Assembly (NCBI GenBank): GCA_031292735.1
Contig: JARLGP010000003.1
Location: 1-64,000, forward strand
DNA length: 64,000 nucleotides
Source: Holophaga sp.
GTDB taxonomy: Bacteria > Acidobacteriota > Holophagae > Holophagales > Holophagaceae
Direction of reading: 5' to 3'
In this document: one piece after another, positions 12,512-20,733 of the stretch
How positions within the stretch are numbered: the stretch's first letter is position 1
How the letters are laid out: each line of letters begins with the position of its first letter
Notes under the pieces: model-generated
Told to the model about the DNA's origin: nothing
The model's database searches: none
What the model saw: only the letters and a program-made list of their open reading frames with translations
Translations under genes and position numbers: made by a program

Positions 12512-12751
12512 AATAGCGAATGGCCCGCATGCCGGCTCAGCGGGCCTTCCGCCACCTCAATTTGACTTATGCTCTCAGCCATTTTGATGGATCGACTTCC
12601 GGCAACTCGGAGCAACGGCCCGGATGACCGGGTCCACCTGCCCCGTTCGCTAATTCATTCTGGATCGTTGCGCCATTCAAATTGATGGGCCCGTATCCGG
12701 CAAGCCATCCCGGCCAAGGGAATTTAATTGATTCCAAGGCGGTTGCTTTTG

Positions 12752-12767
12752 TGGCACCGAAGATGCA
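12752..12767 (+). promoter_or_regulatory. sigma-54 promoter (-24/-12) for lipoprotein gene
   Basis: TGGCACCGAAGATGCA has the invariant GG (12753-12754) and GC (12765-12766) separated by exactly 10 bases and a full TGGCAC left element, matching the RpoN consensus. It lies 74 bases before the ATG at 12841 and next to a sigma-54 activator gene. Confidence 0.65.
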
Positions 12768-12840
12768 ACTTTGGTCTGCGGTCTGGCCGGCCAGGATCGG
12801 ATCCAGAGCCCCGTTTCCCGTTCCGGCTTCAAGGTGCTCC

Positions 12841-13275
12841 ATGTTCCACCCCGACCCTTCCAGGCGCCCACCAGCGAGACCCATCCGGGTCGCCCATCCT
12901 GGGCTGGCCGCCCTGGTCCTGTGCGCCCTGCCGTGGTCGCTGGCCTGCATGGCCCCGGCCGCACCCAGCGCGCTGGGCAAGTGCGGCCCGAAGCCCACCC
13001 AGGAGCAGGCCGACGCCAGCGTCCGTTCCTTCTGCCCCCGGGCCCTGCCGCTTCCCTACCAGGCCGTGGTCCAGAACGTGGCCATCGTGGGTCCGGAAAA
13101 GATCTACACCGGGCTGGTGCGCGGCTTGAGCTGCTCGTACGGCTGGGCGATCACCTTCCAGGTCAAGGCCAGGGACGGCCTGGGCGGCTACCAGGATTTC
13201 AAGACCGTCACCATCGTCGCCTCCCCGGACGGGAAGATCCACTGGCGGCCGCAGTACGGACCGGGGTCCGACTAG
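12841..13275 (+). CDS. small predicted lipoprotein under a sigma-54 promoter
   Basis: A 144-residue protein I do not recognise. After an Arg/Pro-rich start it has a hydrophobic segment, [15 protein letters not shown], ending in a lipobox (LSLA-C) near residue 36, so it is likely lipid-anchored. The mature part contains three further Cys and ends with a beta-rich stretch ([33 protein letters not shown]). It is preceded by a -24/-12 promoter and converges tail-to-tail (4-bp overlap) with the sigma-54 activator gene, which probably regulates it. Confidence 0.65.
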   Translation: MFHPDPSRRPPARPIRVAHPGLAALVLCALPWSLACMAPAAPSALGKCGPKPTQEQADASVRSFCPRALPLPYQAVVQNVAIVGPEKIYTGLVRGLSCSYGWAITFQVKARDGLGGYQDFKTVTIVASPDGKIHWRPQYGPGSD

Positions 13276-14903
13276 CCGACCACGCCGTAGCCCTTGAGCT
13301 TGCGGTAGAGCGTCGCCGCCCCGATCTTGAGCTGCCGGGCGGTGCGGGTCTGGTTGCCGTTGTTCCGCTCCAGGGCCGCGCGGATGTATTCCTCCTCGAT
13401 CTCATCCAGGGGCCGCACCATCCCTTCGGTGGCCACCGGCCGGGGAAAGGCCGAGCGGATCTCCTCGGGCAGGTCGTCCAGCTCCACCCGGGTTCCGGTG
13501 GCGAGCGCCGCGGCGCGCTCCATGGTGTTCTCCAGCTCCCGCACGTTGCCCGGCCAGCCATACCCCAGCAGCCGCTGGGCGGTGGCCGGGCTGAGCCCCA
13601 GGATCCTGCGGTTCATCCCCAACGCCGAACTGGCCAGCAGCACCCGGGCCAGCGGCAGGATGTCGTCGGCCCGCTCCCGCAGCGGCGGCACGTGCAGCTC
13701 CACCACCCGGAGCCGGTAGAAGAGGTCCTGGCGGAAGGCCCCGCCCGCCACCGCCAGGGCCAGGTCGCGGTTGGTGGCGGCCAGCACTCGCACGTCGATC
13801 GGCCGGGCCTTGTTCTCGCCGACCCGCCGGATCTCCCGCTCCTGGAGCGCCCGCAGCAGCTTGACCTGCATGCCCGGCGAGACCTCGCCGATCTCGTCCA
13901 GCAGCAGCGTCCCGCGGTTGGCGGATTCGAACAGGCCCGGCCGGTCATGGCCCGCCCCGGTGAAGGCGCCGCGCGCGTGGCCGAACAGTTCGCTTTCCAG
14001 CAGGGTCTCGGTGATGGCGCCGCAATTGACCGCGATGAACGGGCCCAGCGCCCTGGCCGAGCGGTCGTGGATCAGCCGCGCGATCCGCTCCTTGCCGGTG
14101 CCGCTTTCCCCGGTGATGAGCACGGTGGAATCGACCTTGGCCACCCGCATGGCCAGGTCCAGCACCTTGCGCATGGCCGGGCTCTTGGCCACCGTGCCAT
14201 GCGGCTCCGCCAGGGTGGGCTCGGCCCGCGCCAGCGCCTCCCGGTGGATCTTCAGCCGGCGGTCGGCGGCCTCCAGGGTTTCGGCGACCCGGTGCAGCGA
14301 CAGGTCGAGGTAATCCGCGAACGGTCCCGGCCGGAAAATGCGCAAGTCCTCGGCGCGTTCATCGCCCCATTGCGCGCGGGTGCGCCCCACCAGGTGGCAG
14401 CCGGCATCGCCCTTGCCGAGGCAGCGGTCCTCCAGCACGTAGATCTCCTCGCCGGTGGTCCGGCTCAGGTAGCCGCTCAGCAGGCCGCAGATGGTCCAGC
14501 AGGTGGGGGCCTCGGCCCGGCCGAAATGCAGGAGGTGCTGCTCCGCCTCGTACGAATCCACCAGCATCACCCCCTCCGGGGAAATGGGATCGGCGCTGTC
14601 CGACTCGACCCGGAACAGGCCCTCCAGGGCGTGGATGCGGGTGCAGGCGCGGCACCAGTCCGCCTCGCTGTCCCACTGGATCCCGGCCCGCATGGCCTCG
14701 GCCACCCGCCACCCGTGGGCGAAGCCGAACTGGGTGAGCACGGCGCGCGCGGCGGTGAGGCCGAAGTTCTCCACCAGGTACCTGCGCAGCAGCCCCATGG
14801 CCACCGCATCCAGCAGCAGCGCCCGCTGCCCGGCAAAGAGGATCACCCCTTCCTCCGGGTCCAGTTCCAACAACTCCTTGTGATCCAGATCGTCGGCGCG
14901 CAT
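13272..14903 (-). CDS. sigma-54-dependent activator with XylR_N and 4VR sensor domains
   Basis: A 543-residue enhancer-binding protein. The N-terminal XylR_N-like ligand domain (about 15-110) and 4VR small-molecule domain (about 115-180, with Cys135, Cys139, Cys161 and Cys169) sit before a helical linker. The AAA+ domain has Walker A GESGTGKE at 265-272, the sigma-54 contact loop GAFTGA at 312-317, and Walker [10 protein letters not shown] Fis-type HTH closes the protein ([20 protein letters not shown]). Relatives (XylR, DmpR, PoxR) bind aromatic or other small hydrophobic effectors directly. Both flanking lipoprotein genes have -24/-12 promoters, so they are the likely targets. Confidence 0.92.
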   Translation of the reverse strand: MRADDLDHKELLELDPEEGVILFAGQRALLLDAVAMGLLRRYLVENFGLTAARAVLTQFGFAHGWRVAEAMRAGIQWDSEADWCRACTRIHALEGLFRVESDSADPISPEGVMLVDSYEAEQHLLHFGRAEAPTCWTICGLLSGYLSRTTGEEIYVLEDRCLGKGDAGCHLVGRTRAQWGDERAEDLRIFRPGPFADYLDLSLHRVAETLEAADRRLKIHREALARAEPTLAEPHGTVAKSPAMRKVLDLAMRVAKVDSTVLITGESGTGKERIARLIHDRSARALGPFIAVNCGAITETLLESELFGHARGAFTGAGHDRPGLFESANRGTLLLDEIGEVSPGMQVKLLRALQEREIRRVGENKARPIDVRVLAATNRDLALAVAGGAFRQDLFYRLRVVELHVPPLRERADDILPLARVLLASSALGMNRRILGLSPATAQRLLGYGWPGNVRELENTMERAAALATGTRVELDDLPEEIRSAFPRPVATEGMVRPLDEIEEEYIRAALERNNGNQTRTARQLKIGAATLYRKLKGYGVVG

Positions 14904-14930
14904 GGATCCCGCCTATGGCTGCCTTTGCAG

Positions 14931-15058
14931 GCAATGGTAATTCACTGCGGGGTGATTTCCTCAACTTTAGTGGCCGTTACGGAATAACCATGGCTAGACC
15001 TCATCATTTCACTACGGCCACTTATGCCGGGGCCGCGCGAAACAGCAATGGTTATTGC
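14931..15058. promoter_or_regulatory. three related upstream sites (ATGGTWATT) for the sigma-54 activator
   Basis: GCAATGGTAATTCACTGC at 14931-14948, GGAATAACCATGGC (reverse orientation) at 14981-14994 and GCAATGGTTATTGC at 15045-15058 share the core ATGGTWATT. The third is a clean dyad (GCAAT/ATTGC). They lie 160-290 bases upstream of the -24/-12 promoter at 15218 and just upstream of the activator's own start, the usual place for enhancer sites. A second inverted pair, AGTGGCCGT (14969) and ACGGCCACT (15014), is interleaved. Confidence 0.5.
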
Positions 15059-15217
15059 ACGACAACGGCTTAAGAGTCCTCAGACCTGGACCCGGCGGGT
15101 CCCTGTCCGCCCCGATCCTTCAAATTGATGCCGGCGGTCGTTCAGGATGATGAATGCGGCCGGGCCAGGGGACGATAAGCCTCAACCAAATATGTGGAAT
15201 AAGTAATAGTTAGCCTA

Positions 15218-15233
15218 TGGCACAAAAGATGCT
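15218..15233 (+). promoter_or_regulatory. sigma-54 promoter (-24/-12) for DUF4136 lipoprotein
   Basis: TGGCACAAAAGATGCT has GG at 15219-15220 and GC at 15231-15232, with exactly 10 bases between them and the full TGGCAC left element. It lies 78 bases before the ATG at 15311, matching the arrangement at 12752. Confidence 0.7.
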
Positions 15234-15310
15234 GTTTGTTGCCTTCCCGGGATCCATCCGGCCCGGGGCCGCGACGTTCCCGACCCGGCTTGCATCCACA
15301 TGAGGTCTAG

Positions 15311-15865
15311 ATGAGATACCTGCGTCCCCTGCTGGCCGCCAGCGCCATGACCCTGGTGCTGGCCTGTTCCGGCCCTTCCGTCCAGTTCGACTATGATGCC
15401 AGGACCTCGTTTTCCGCGTACCAGAGCTACGCCTGGCAGCAGGCGCCTCCGGGCGGGCGGCCGGGCCAGTTCAGCAACGCCATCGTCCGCGGCCGGGTCC
15501 AGCGCGCGGTGGAGGCGGAACTGGGCGCCAAGGGGTTCATCCAGGCGGAGGATACCGCCAGCCCGGATTTCCTGGTGACCTACTACCCGCTCCGGGAGTC
15601 CAGCCGGTCGCAGCAGGTGCACCTGGGCCTGGGCTTCGGGATGGGCCCCCTGGGGATGGGGATCGCCGCTCCGGTGGGCGACCCGCACCGGGAGGCCATG
15701 GCCGGCCTGGTGCTGGAGATCCAGGATTTCCGGTCCGGATCGGTGGTCTGGAAAGCCTCCACCGAGTCCACCTTCCAGGGTTCGGACAGCCCGGAAGAGG
15801 CCGATTCCGACGTGAAGGCGGCCGTCCACAACATGTTCAAGCGCTTCCCCCCGCCGGGAAAGTAG
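15311..15865 (+). CDS. DUF4136 family lipoprotein
   Basis: A 184-residue envelope lipoprotein with signal peptide and lipobox LVLAC (Cys19). The mature protein fits DUF4136: FDYDARTSFSAYQSYAW near the start, the DFLVTYY strand, and the closing GSVVWKASTES segment and VKAAVHNMFKRFPP. Function of the family is unknown, and members are often envelope-stress associated. It is divergent from the sigma-54 activator, with enhancer-like sites and a -24/-12 promoter in between. Confidence 0.85.
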   Translation: MRYLRPLLAASAMTLVLACSGPSVQFDYDARTSFSAYQSYAWQQAPPGGRPGQFSNAIVRGRVQRAVEAELGAKGFIQAEDTASPDFLVTYYPLRESSRSQQVHLGLGFGMGPLGMGIAAPVGDPHREAMAGLVLEIQDFRSGSVVWKASTESTFQGSDSPEEADSDVKAAVHNMFKRFPPPGK

Positions 15866-15900
15866 CCGCCGGAACCGCCGTCGTCCCCAGAAAGGGCCCC

Positions 15901-16143
15901 ATGTTACTGACTATCGTAGTGATTCTCCTGGTGCTCGGGGCCGCGGTGCTGCTGAGCGGATCCCCGTTCGGCGCCCTCCGCCTGCTGTCCTGCTCGTGGT
16001 CGAGCTCCCGGCCCGGGCCGGCCGGCACCGGCTCGCCCAGCAGCTTCCTGCGCAGCGGGTCCAGGACCGTCGGGCTGCCCTGCCGGACCACCCAGTCGGT
16101 GATCCAGCTCATCCATTCGGCGGCCGCGCGGAGCGGCCGCTGA
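15901..16143 (+). CDS. possible small membrane protein (uncertain)
   Basis: An 80-codon frame beginning with a convincing hydrophobic helix (MLLTIVVILLVLGAAVLLSG), which resembles the start of tiny DUF3309-like membrane proteins, with AAAGGG just before the ATG. The remainder is Ser/Arg/Pro-rich and looks like out-of-frame reading of high-GC DNA, so the true protein may be shorter or the frame may be broken after about residue 30. It is convergent with the GH100-like gene. Confidence 0.3.
   Translation: MLLTIVVILLVLGAAVLLSGSPFGALRLLSCSWSSSRPGPAGTGSPSSFLRSGSRTVGLPCRTTQSVIQLIHSAAARSGR
16120..16140. terminator. GC-rich hairpin after the GH100-like gene
   Basis: Two copies of GCGGCCGC (16120-16127 and 16133-16140) pair across a 5-base loop directly after the minus-strand stop at 16145. 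There is no T-run, so intrinsic termination is uncertain; it may only stabilise the 3' end. Confidence 0.35.
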
Positions 16144-16144
16144 G

Positions 16145-17296
16145 CTATCCGAAAAAAAGCGGCCGGGCCTGTTCCACGCAGGCGGCGGCGTAGAGGAACA
16201 TGGAGGCCGACCAGGTCTGCCAATCCTGGCCGGACGGGGCGCCGGTCTGCGCCTTGAACCATTCGTTGAAGCCGTAGGCCACCTTGGCTTCCCGGGCGGG
16301 TTGCACCAGCTCGGCGAGGACCAGCAGCTTCTCCTCGGCCAGCCGCTGGCGTCCCGCGGCCACCAGGGCGGCCACGTAGAAGCCGCAGATGAACGGCCAG
16401 ATGCCGCCGTTGTGGTAGTCCCCCGGCATGTTGAATTGCTCGTAGCGCGGGTGCCAATCGAAATCGGAGGGCTGCACGAAGGGGAAGAAGCAGGGCGGCA
16501 GGTCTACCGCCAGTTGGCCGCGCTGGCGCAGGGCCTCGCACTCCGCCTCGATCCAGGTCACCATCCGCGCCGCCCGGGAAGGGGGCGCCATCCCGGTGAG
16601 GATGGCCAGGCTGTTGCCCAGCAGGTCGCAGCGCTCGTCCCTCAGCATCTTGTATGACCACATGGCGTAGATGGGCTGGCCGTGGATGGCCAGGCCCTCC
16701 ACCGGGTGGCTGCGGTCCACGTGGTCGTCGCGCCCGTTGACCGCGGCCTGCAGCGCGCCCGCCCGAACATCCTGCCCCAGGAGCTTGAGGTAGCCGTAGA
16801 CCAGGGCGTTCACGAACAGGCCGTGGCCCAGCACCCAGTGCTCGTCCCGCCAGTCGCTGGTGGGCTGCTGGGCCACCATCACCCGGTCGTCCGGGGACTG
16901 GTATTCCATCCAGCGCAGGGCCTTCCGCACCGCGAAATCCAGGTAGTCGGGAACCCCGTTCACCTGGCGCAGGATGCCCGCCACCAGGAGGAACAGCGGG
17001 GTGGTGTCGCTGGCGCCCCGGTCTTCCGGATTGTGCACCAGCGAAGGGATGTGCCCCAGGGGGCTCTGGTTCTCCGCCAGCTTGGCCATCACCCGCTCCA
17101 GCGCCTGGACCAGCACCCGGTTGCCCGAAGCCAGCACGCCCAGGGCGGAGATCAGCAGATCCCGGGTGTAGGGCTCGGGGTAGCCCCAGCCCGCGGTGCG
17201 CGGCAGGCCCTGGAAGGGGCCGTGGACGTTGTGCAGCAGCACCTCCAGCGCCGCGGCCTTGGCCTGCTCGATCTTCCCGCTTTCGTTCACGACCAT
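16145..17296 (-). CDS. (alpha/alpha)6-barrel glycosidase, GH100-like (invertase/debranching type)
   Basis: A 383-residue cytoplasmic protein without signal peptide. Blocks match neutral/alkaline invertase-like (GH100) and related amylo-1,6-glucosidase-like six-hairpin enzymes: WGYPEPYTRDLLISALG, MPGDYHNGGIWPFICGFY and the C-terminal FNEWFKAQTGAPSGQDWQTW. True substrate may be sucrose, a compatible-solute glucoside or an alpha-glucan. Last gene of a five-gene operon, 1 bp after the glycosyltransferase gene, so it may degrade or balance what that enzyme makes. Confidence 0.72.
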   Translation of the reverse strand: MVVNESGKIEQAKAAALEVLLHNVHGPFQGLPRTAGWGYPEPYTRDLLISALGVLASGNRVLVQALERVMAKLAENQSPLGHIPSLVHNPEDRGASDTTPLFLLVAGILRQVNGVPDYLDFAVRKALRWMEYQSPDDRVMVAQQPTSDWRDEHWVLGHGLFVNALVYGYLKLLGQDVRAGALQAAVNGRDDHVDRSHPVEGLAIHGQPIYAMWSYKMLRDERCDLLGNSLAILTGMAPPSRAARMVTWIEAECEALRQRGQLAVDLPPCFFPFVQPSDFDWHPRYEQFNMPGDYHNGGIWPFICGFYVAALVAAGRQRLAEEKLLVLAELVQPAREAKVAYGFNEWFKAQTGAPSGQDWQTWSASMFLYAAACVEQARPLFFG

Positions 17297-17297
17297 G

Positions 17298-18440
17298 TCA
17301 CACCATCCCCAGTTGTTCCGAAAGGATTTCCACCAGCCGCGCGGCCACCAGCCGATAGTCGAAGTTCGCCGTCACCCGGGCCCGGCCGGCCGCGCCCATG
17401 CGCTGCCGGAGCTGGGCGTCGCCCAGCAGCAGGCGCAGCGCGGAGGCGATGTCCGGAACGCTGGCGCGGTAGTCCGCCACCCGGGGCCGGTCGAAGCGCA
17501 CGATGTGCCCGGGGGGATAGCCGGCCGCCGGTCCCAGCACGGCCTCGGTGATGGTGTTCTCCTGGGCCACCCCGGCCAGGAACGCGGTCTCGCCGTGCAC
17601 CAGGGTGTCCAGCATGGCCATGGCGGCGATGCCGATCACCGGCTTGCCGCAGGCGCCGGCCTCCACCTGGGGCATGCCGAAGCCCTCCAGGCGGGATGGC
17701 GCGGCGTACACGTCGCAGGCGGCCAGGAGGTAGGGCATGAGGTTGCGGGACACCCGGTGGGTGGGGAAGCTCACCCGGTCGGCCAGCCCCAGGTCGGCGG
17801 CCAGCTCCTGGTCCAGCGCGTTCTGCACGTCGGTCCTGGGCTGCGGCCAGACCTTGCAGACGTAGCGGAAATCCGGCACCTCGTCCATCACCTGGGCCAG
17901 GGCCTCCATGACCTCCCGGCCGCCCTTGGAGGCGGCGTCCCCGCCCACGGTCAGCACCAGCAGCTGGTCCGGCCCCACGCCCAGGATGCTGCGCATGGTG
18001 CCCACCTTGGGGTCGTCGGGGTCCCGGGGCACGAAGGCGTCGGTATCGCAGCCCACCGGCAGCACCACCATGTGGTCCCCGCGGATGCCGTCCCGCACGA
18101 AGGTCTCCTTCACCCAGTTGGCGGTCACCAGGATCAGGGGCAGCACATTGAGCTCCTGCCGGTAGTTGGCCACGTAGCCGTCGGCCAGCAGCCAGGGCAC
18201 CGCGGTCATGCCGAAGCGCTGGGGATGCTGGACCAGGTCCGGGTAGTCGCCCCAGAAGCCCACCCCCACCACCACGTCGGGCTTGAACCAGTGGTAGTAC
18301 CACTCCTTTTCCAGGTCCGACTTGAGGTGCGCCGGCATGGCGTCCACCCCCAGCTCCAGCAGCCCGCGGTAGAGCAGGTCGCCCTGGGTGGCCAGCCCGC
18401 CGGGGGCGGGGGGATAATCGTAGAGCACCAGTACTTTCAT
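17298..18440 (-). CDS. GT4-family glycosyltransferase
   Basis: A 380-residue GT-B fold enzyme. The N-terminal acceptor domain starts MKVLVLYDYPPAPGGLATQGD with the usual Gly-rich loop, and the C-terminal donor domain holds the retaining-GT4 signature E-x7-E (EGFGMPQVE) and VKAL-like helices. Probably uses a nucleotide-sugar donor; acceptor unknown. The ATG overlaps the PqqD-like gene by 4 bp, and a GH100-like glycosidase follows. Confidence 0.85.
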   Translation of the reverse strand: MKVLVLYDYPPAPGGLATQGDLLYRGLLELGVDAMPAHLKSDLEKEWYYHWFKPDVVVGVGFWGDYPDLVQHPQRFGMTAVPWLLADGYVANYRQELNVLPLILVTANWVKETFVRDGIRGDHMVVLPVGCDTDAFVPRDPDDPKVGTMRSILGVGPDQLLVLTVGGDAASKGGREVMEALAQVMDEVPDFRYVCKVWPQPRTDVQNALDQELAADLGLADRVSFPTHRVSRNLMPYLLAACDVYAAPSRLEGFGMPQVEAGACGKPVIGIAAMAMLDTLVHGETAFLAGVAQENTITEAVLGPAAGYPPGHIVRFDRPRVADYRASVPDIASALRLLLGDAQLRQRMGAAGRARVTANFDYRLVAARLVEILSEQLGMV

Positions 18441-18796
18441 GGAAGTTTCACCTCGGTGAAGCGGATCCAGCCTCGTTTGGCGATGTAGCGCATGAACTTG
18501 ACGATCCTGGCCACGGCCTGGTCCAGCTCGTCCCCGGTCTTCTCGGCCTGGATGCGGGCGATGTCCAGGACGTTCCGGGTGCCGTCCATGCTCAGCCAGG
18601 CCGAGGAGGAAAGCTCGTCCAGCTCCAGGTCCGAAACCGGCTCCCGGTGCGCCAGCCTGGCCATCAGCCGCTTGACTGGATGGATCTCGAAGGCCAGCAG
18701 GACCCGCCCGGCCCCGGTCACGGTGAACCGCTGGCGGATCTCGGGAACGTAGAGGACAAAGTTGTAGGCGTCCTTGGCGCGGTTCTCCGGGCTCAT
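18437..18796 (-). CDS. PqqD-like peptide-binding protein
   Basis: A 119-residue protein. The C-terminal half fits a PqqD winged-helix fold: WLSMDGTRNVLDIARIQAEKTGDELDQAVARIVKFMRYIAKRG split over residues about 60-110. PqqD proteins bind the peptide substrates of radical-SAM modifying enzymes, but no radical-SAM gene is nearby; instead it overlaps an OPT peptide transporter gene upstream (4 bp) and a glycosyltransferase gene downstream (4 bp). The start ATG at 18796 was chosen for the coupling overlap. Confidence 0.72.
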   Translation of the reverse strand: MSPENRAKDAYNFVLYVPEIRQRFTVTGAGRVLLAFEIHPVKRLMARLAHREPVSDLELDELSSSAWLSMDGTRNVLDIARIQAEKTGDELDQAVARIVKFMRYIAKRGWIRFTEVKLP

Positions 18797-20721
18797 TCCG
18801 CCCTCGCCTTGCGCAGGGAGTACCAGTACATCCAGGCCCCCAGCAGCAGGAACATGGCCACCGCCAGCAGGCTGCTCTTGCCCAGGGCCGGGAACAGCTT
18901 GAGGCCGAAGGCCATGGGGATCCCCAGCGCGGCGAACAGCCCCACCACGATGCCCATCAGCGCGTCTCCCGCCACGATGCCCGAGGCGAGCAGGATGCCC
19001 TTGTCCACCGCCTCGTCCTTCCCGCCGGCCTTGCCTTTGCGTTCCACCAGCGTGCGGATGAGGCCGCCAGCGAACACCGCCGCGGTGAGCCCGATGGGCA
19101 GGTAGATGCCCAGCGCCACCGCGAGGATCGGCACGTCCATCAGGAAGCAGAACAGGGCCAGCGCCACGCCCACCAGGACCAGGGTCCACGGCAGCTGGCC
19201 GGTCATGATGCCCTGCACGATCATCTTCATGAGCGTCGCCTGGGGCGCGGGAACCGCGATGCTGCCGATCCCGTACGCCTTGTTCAGCAGCATCAGGGTG
19301 CCCGCGGCGCCCACCGCGGCCACCGACAGGGCGATGAACATGCCGGCCTGCACGTTCCTGGGATTGCCGCCGATGATGAAGGTGGTCTTGAGGCTCTGGG
19401 CGGTGCCGCCGGCCACGGCGATGGCGATGCAGGTGACCCCGCCGATCATGAGCGCGGTGGTCATGCCGTGGCTGCCGGTGTTGCCCATGAGCTTCAGGAC
19501 GGTGGTGACGATGAGCAGCGCCGCGATGGTCATGCCGGACACCGGGTTGTTGGAGGCGCCGATGAGGCCGACCATCCGGCCCGACACCACCGCGAAGAAG
19601 AAGCTGAACAGCACGGCCATGAGCGACCCCACCGGGCCGCCGCCCACCACCGGGACGAACCAGACCAGAAGGAAGCCCAGCACCGCCGCCCCGATGACCC
19701 AGGTGAGCGGCGCCTCGTGGTTCATCCGGGTGACCTTGCCGGCGGCGCCCTTGCGCATGCCCCCGGCGGCCTGCTTGAAGCTGGACACGATGGTGGGCAG
19801 GGAGCGCAGCAGGGAGATGAAGCCCCCGGCCGCCACCGCCCCGGCGCCCACGTAGCGGATGTAGTTGGACCAGATGGCCGTGGCGTCCATCTGCGCCACC
19901 GGGACGGTGGAGGGATAGAGCGGCTGCGCCACCCCGGCCCCGAACAGCTTCAGCAGGGGGATCAGCGCCAGCCAGGCCACCACCGAGCCGCCGAACATCA
20001 GCATGGAGGTCTTGGTGCCGACGATGAAGCCGACCCCCATGAGCGAGGCGATGGCGTCCAGGCTGACCATGGTGCCCTGGTAGGACCTGATGGTGTAGGA
20101 GGCGCTTTCGCTCCAGAAGCCGAACCCGCCGGAAAGCAGCTTGAAGCCGGAGCCGACCCCCATGCCCATGAGCACGGTGCGGAACCCGCCGCCGCCCTCG
20201 GTGCCGGTGACCAGCACCTCCGCGGCGGCCATGGACTCGGGATAGATGAGGGTGCCGTGCTCTTCCACGATGAGGTAGCGGCGCACCGGGGTGATGAAGA
20301 AGTCCCCCATGAGGCCGCCGATGATGGTGACTATCACGATGGTTGTGATGCTCAGGCCGAACCCCAGCAGCAGCAGGGCGGGAAGCACGAAGATGATGCC
20401 GCCGGCGATGGATTCGCCCATGGCGGCCAGGGAGGCCACCATGTTGGCCTCCAGGATGAAGTTCCGTTTGAACACCCGGCGCAGCAGCCCGATGGCGAGG
20501 ATCGCCCCGGGAATGCCGGCGGAGATGGTCATGCCCACCTTGAGGCCGAGGTAGGTGTTGGCCGCGGCGAACAGGAGGGCGAACAGGATGCCCATGATGA
20601 TGGAATACCCGGTGATTTCCGGCATCACCTCGGTGGTGGGCACGTAGGGCACGTACTCGCTGCCCTTGCAGCCGCCGTAGGAGTTCTTGGACAACCCGGA
20701 CGCTTCAGCTTCGGCTTTCAT
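18793..20721 (-). CDS. OPT family oligopeptide transporter
   Basis: A 642-residue inner-membrane protein with about 14-16 hydrophobic segments. The N-terminal pattern PEITGYSIIMGILFALLFA and NTYLGLKVGMTISAGIPGA is typical of bacterial OPT/YSL transporters, which import peptides with protons. AAGGGG precedes the ATG. It follows the dipeptidase gene pepD by 12 bp and overlaps the PqqD-like gene, so uptake and hydrolysis of peptides are probably coupled. Confidence 0.93.
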   Translation of the reverse strand: MKAEAEASGLSKNSYGGCKGSEYVPYVPTTEVMPEITGYSIIMGILFALLFAAANTYLGLKVGMTISAGIPGAILAIGLLRRVFKRNFILEANMVASLAAMGESIAGGIIFVLPALLLLGFGLSITTIVIVTIIGGLMGDFFITPVRRYLIVEEHGTLIYPESMAAAEVLVTGTEGGGGFRTVLMGMGVGSGFKLLSGGFGFWSESASYTIRSYQGTMVSLDAIASLMGVGFIVGTKTSMLMFGGSVVAWLALIPLLKLFGAGVAQPLYPSTVPVAQMDATAIWSNYIRYVGAGAVAAGGFISLLRSLPTIVSSFKQAAGGMRKGAAGKVTRMNHEAPLTWVIGAAVLGFLLVWFVPVVGGGPVGSLMAVLFSFFFAVVSGRMVGLIGASNNPVSGMTIAALLIVTTVLKLMGNTGSHGMTTALMIGGVTCIAIAVAGGTAQSLKTTFIIGGNPRNVQAGMFIALSVAAVGAAGTLMLLNKAYGIGSIAVPAPQATLMKMIVQGIMTGQLPWTLVLVGVALALFCFLMDVPILAVALGIYLPIGLTAAVFAGGLIRTLVERKGKAGGKDEAVDKGILLASGIVAGDALMGIVVGLFAALGIPMAFGLKLFPALGKSSLLAVAMFLLLGAWMYWYSLRKARAE

Positions 20722-20733
20722 GGCATCCCCTTT

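Larger units (their letters stand above)
12377..12840. other. divergent intergenic region (PTS operon / sigma-54 lipoprotein)
   Basis: No gene supported. Contents, from the PTS side: a ribosome site for the fused PTS gene, an unusually AT-rich block (12450-12525) with a 26-bp palindrome, then mixed-composition sequence and a -24/-12 promoter at 12752 for the plus-strand lipoprotein. The plus-strand frame is open upstream of 12841 but has no start with a ribosome site. Confidence 0.6.

Noticed and set aside
15837..16661. Minus-strand frame containing MSWITDWVVRQG downstream of the GH100-like gene
   Set aside because: Mostly antisense or out of phase with the GH100-like gene; the tail after 16110 has no ribosome site and becomes low-complexity.
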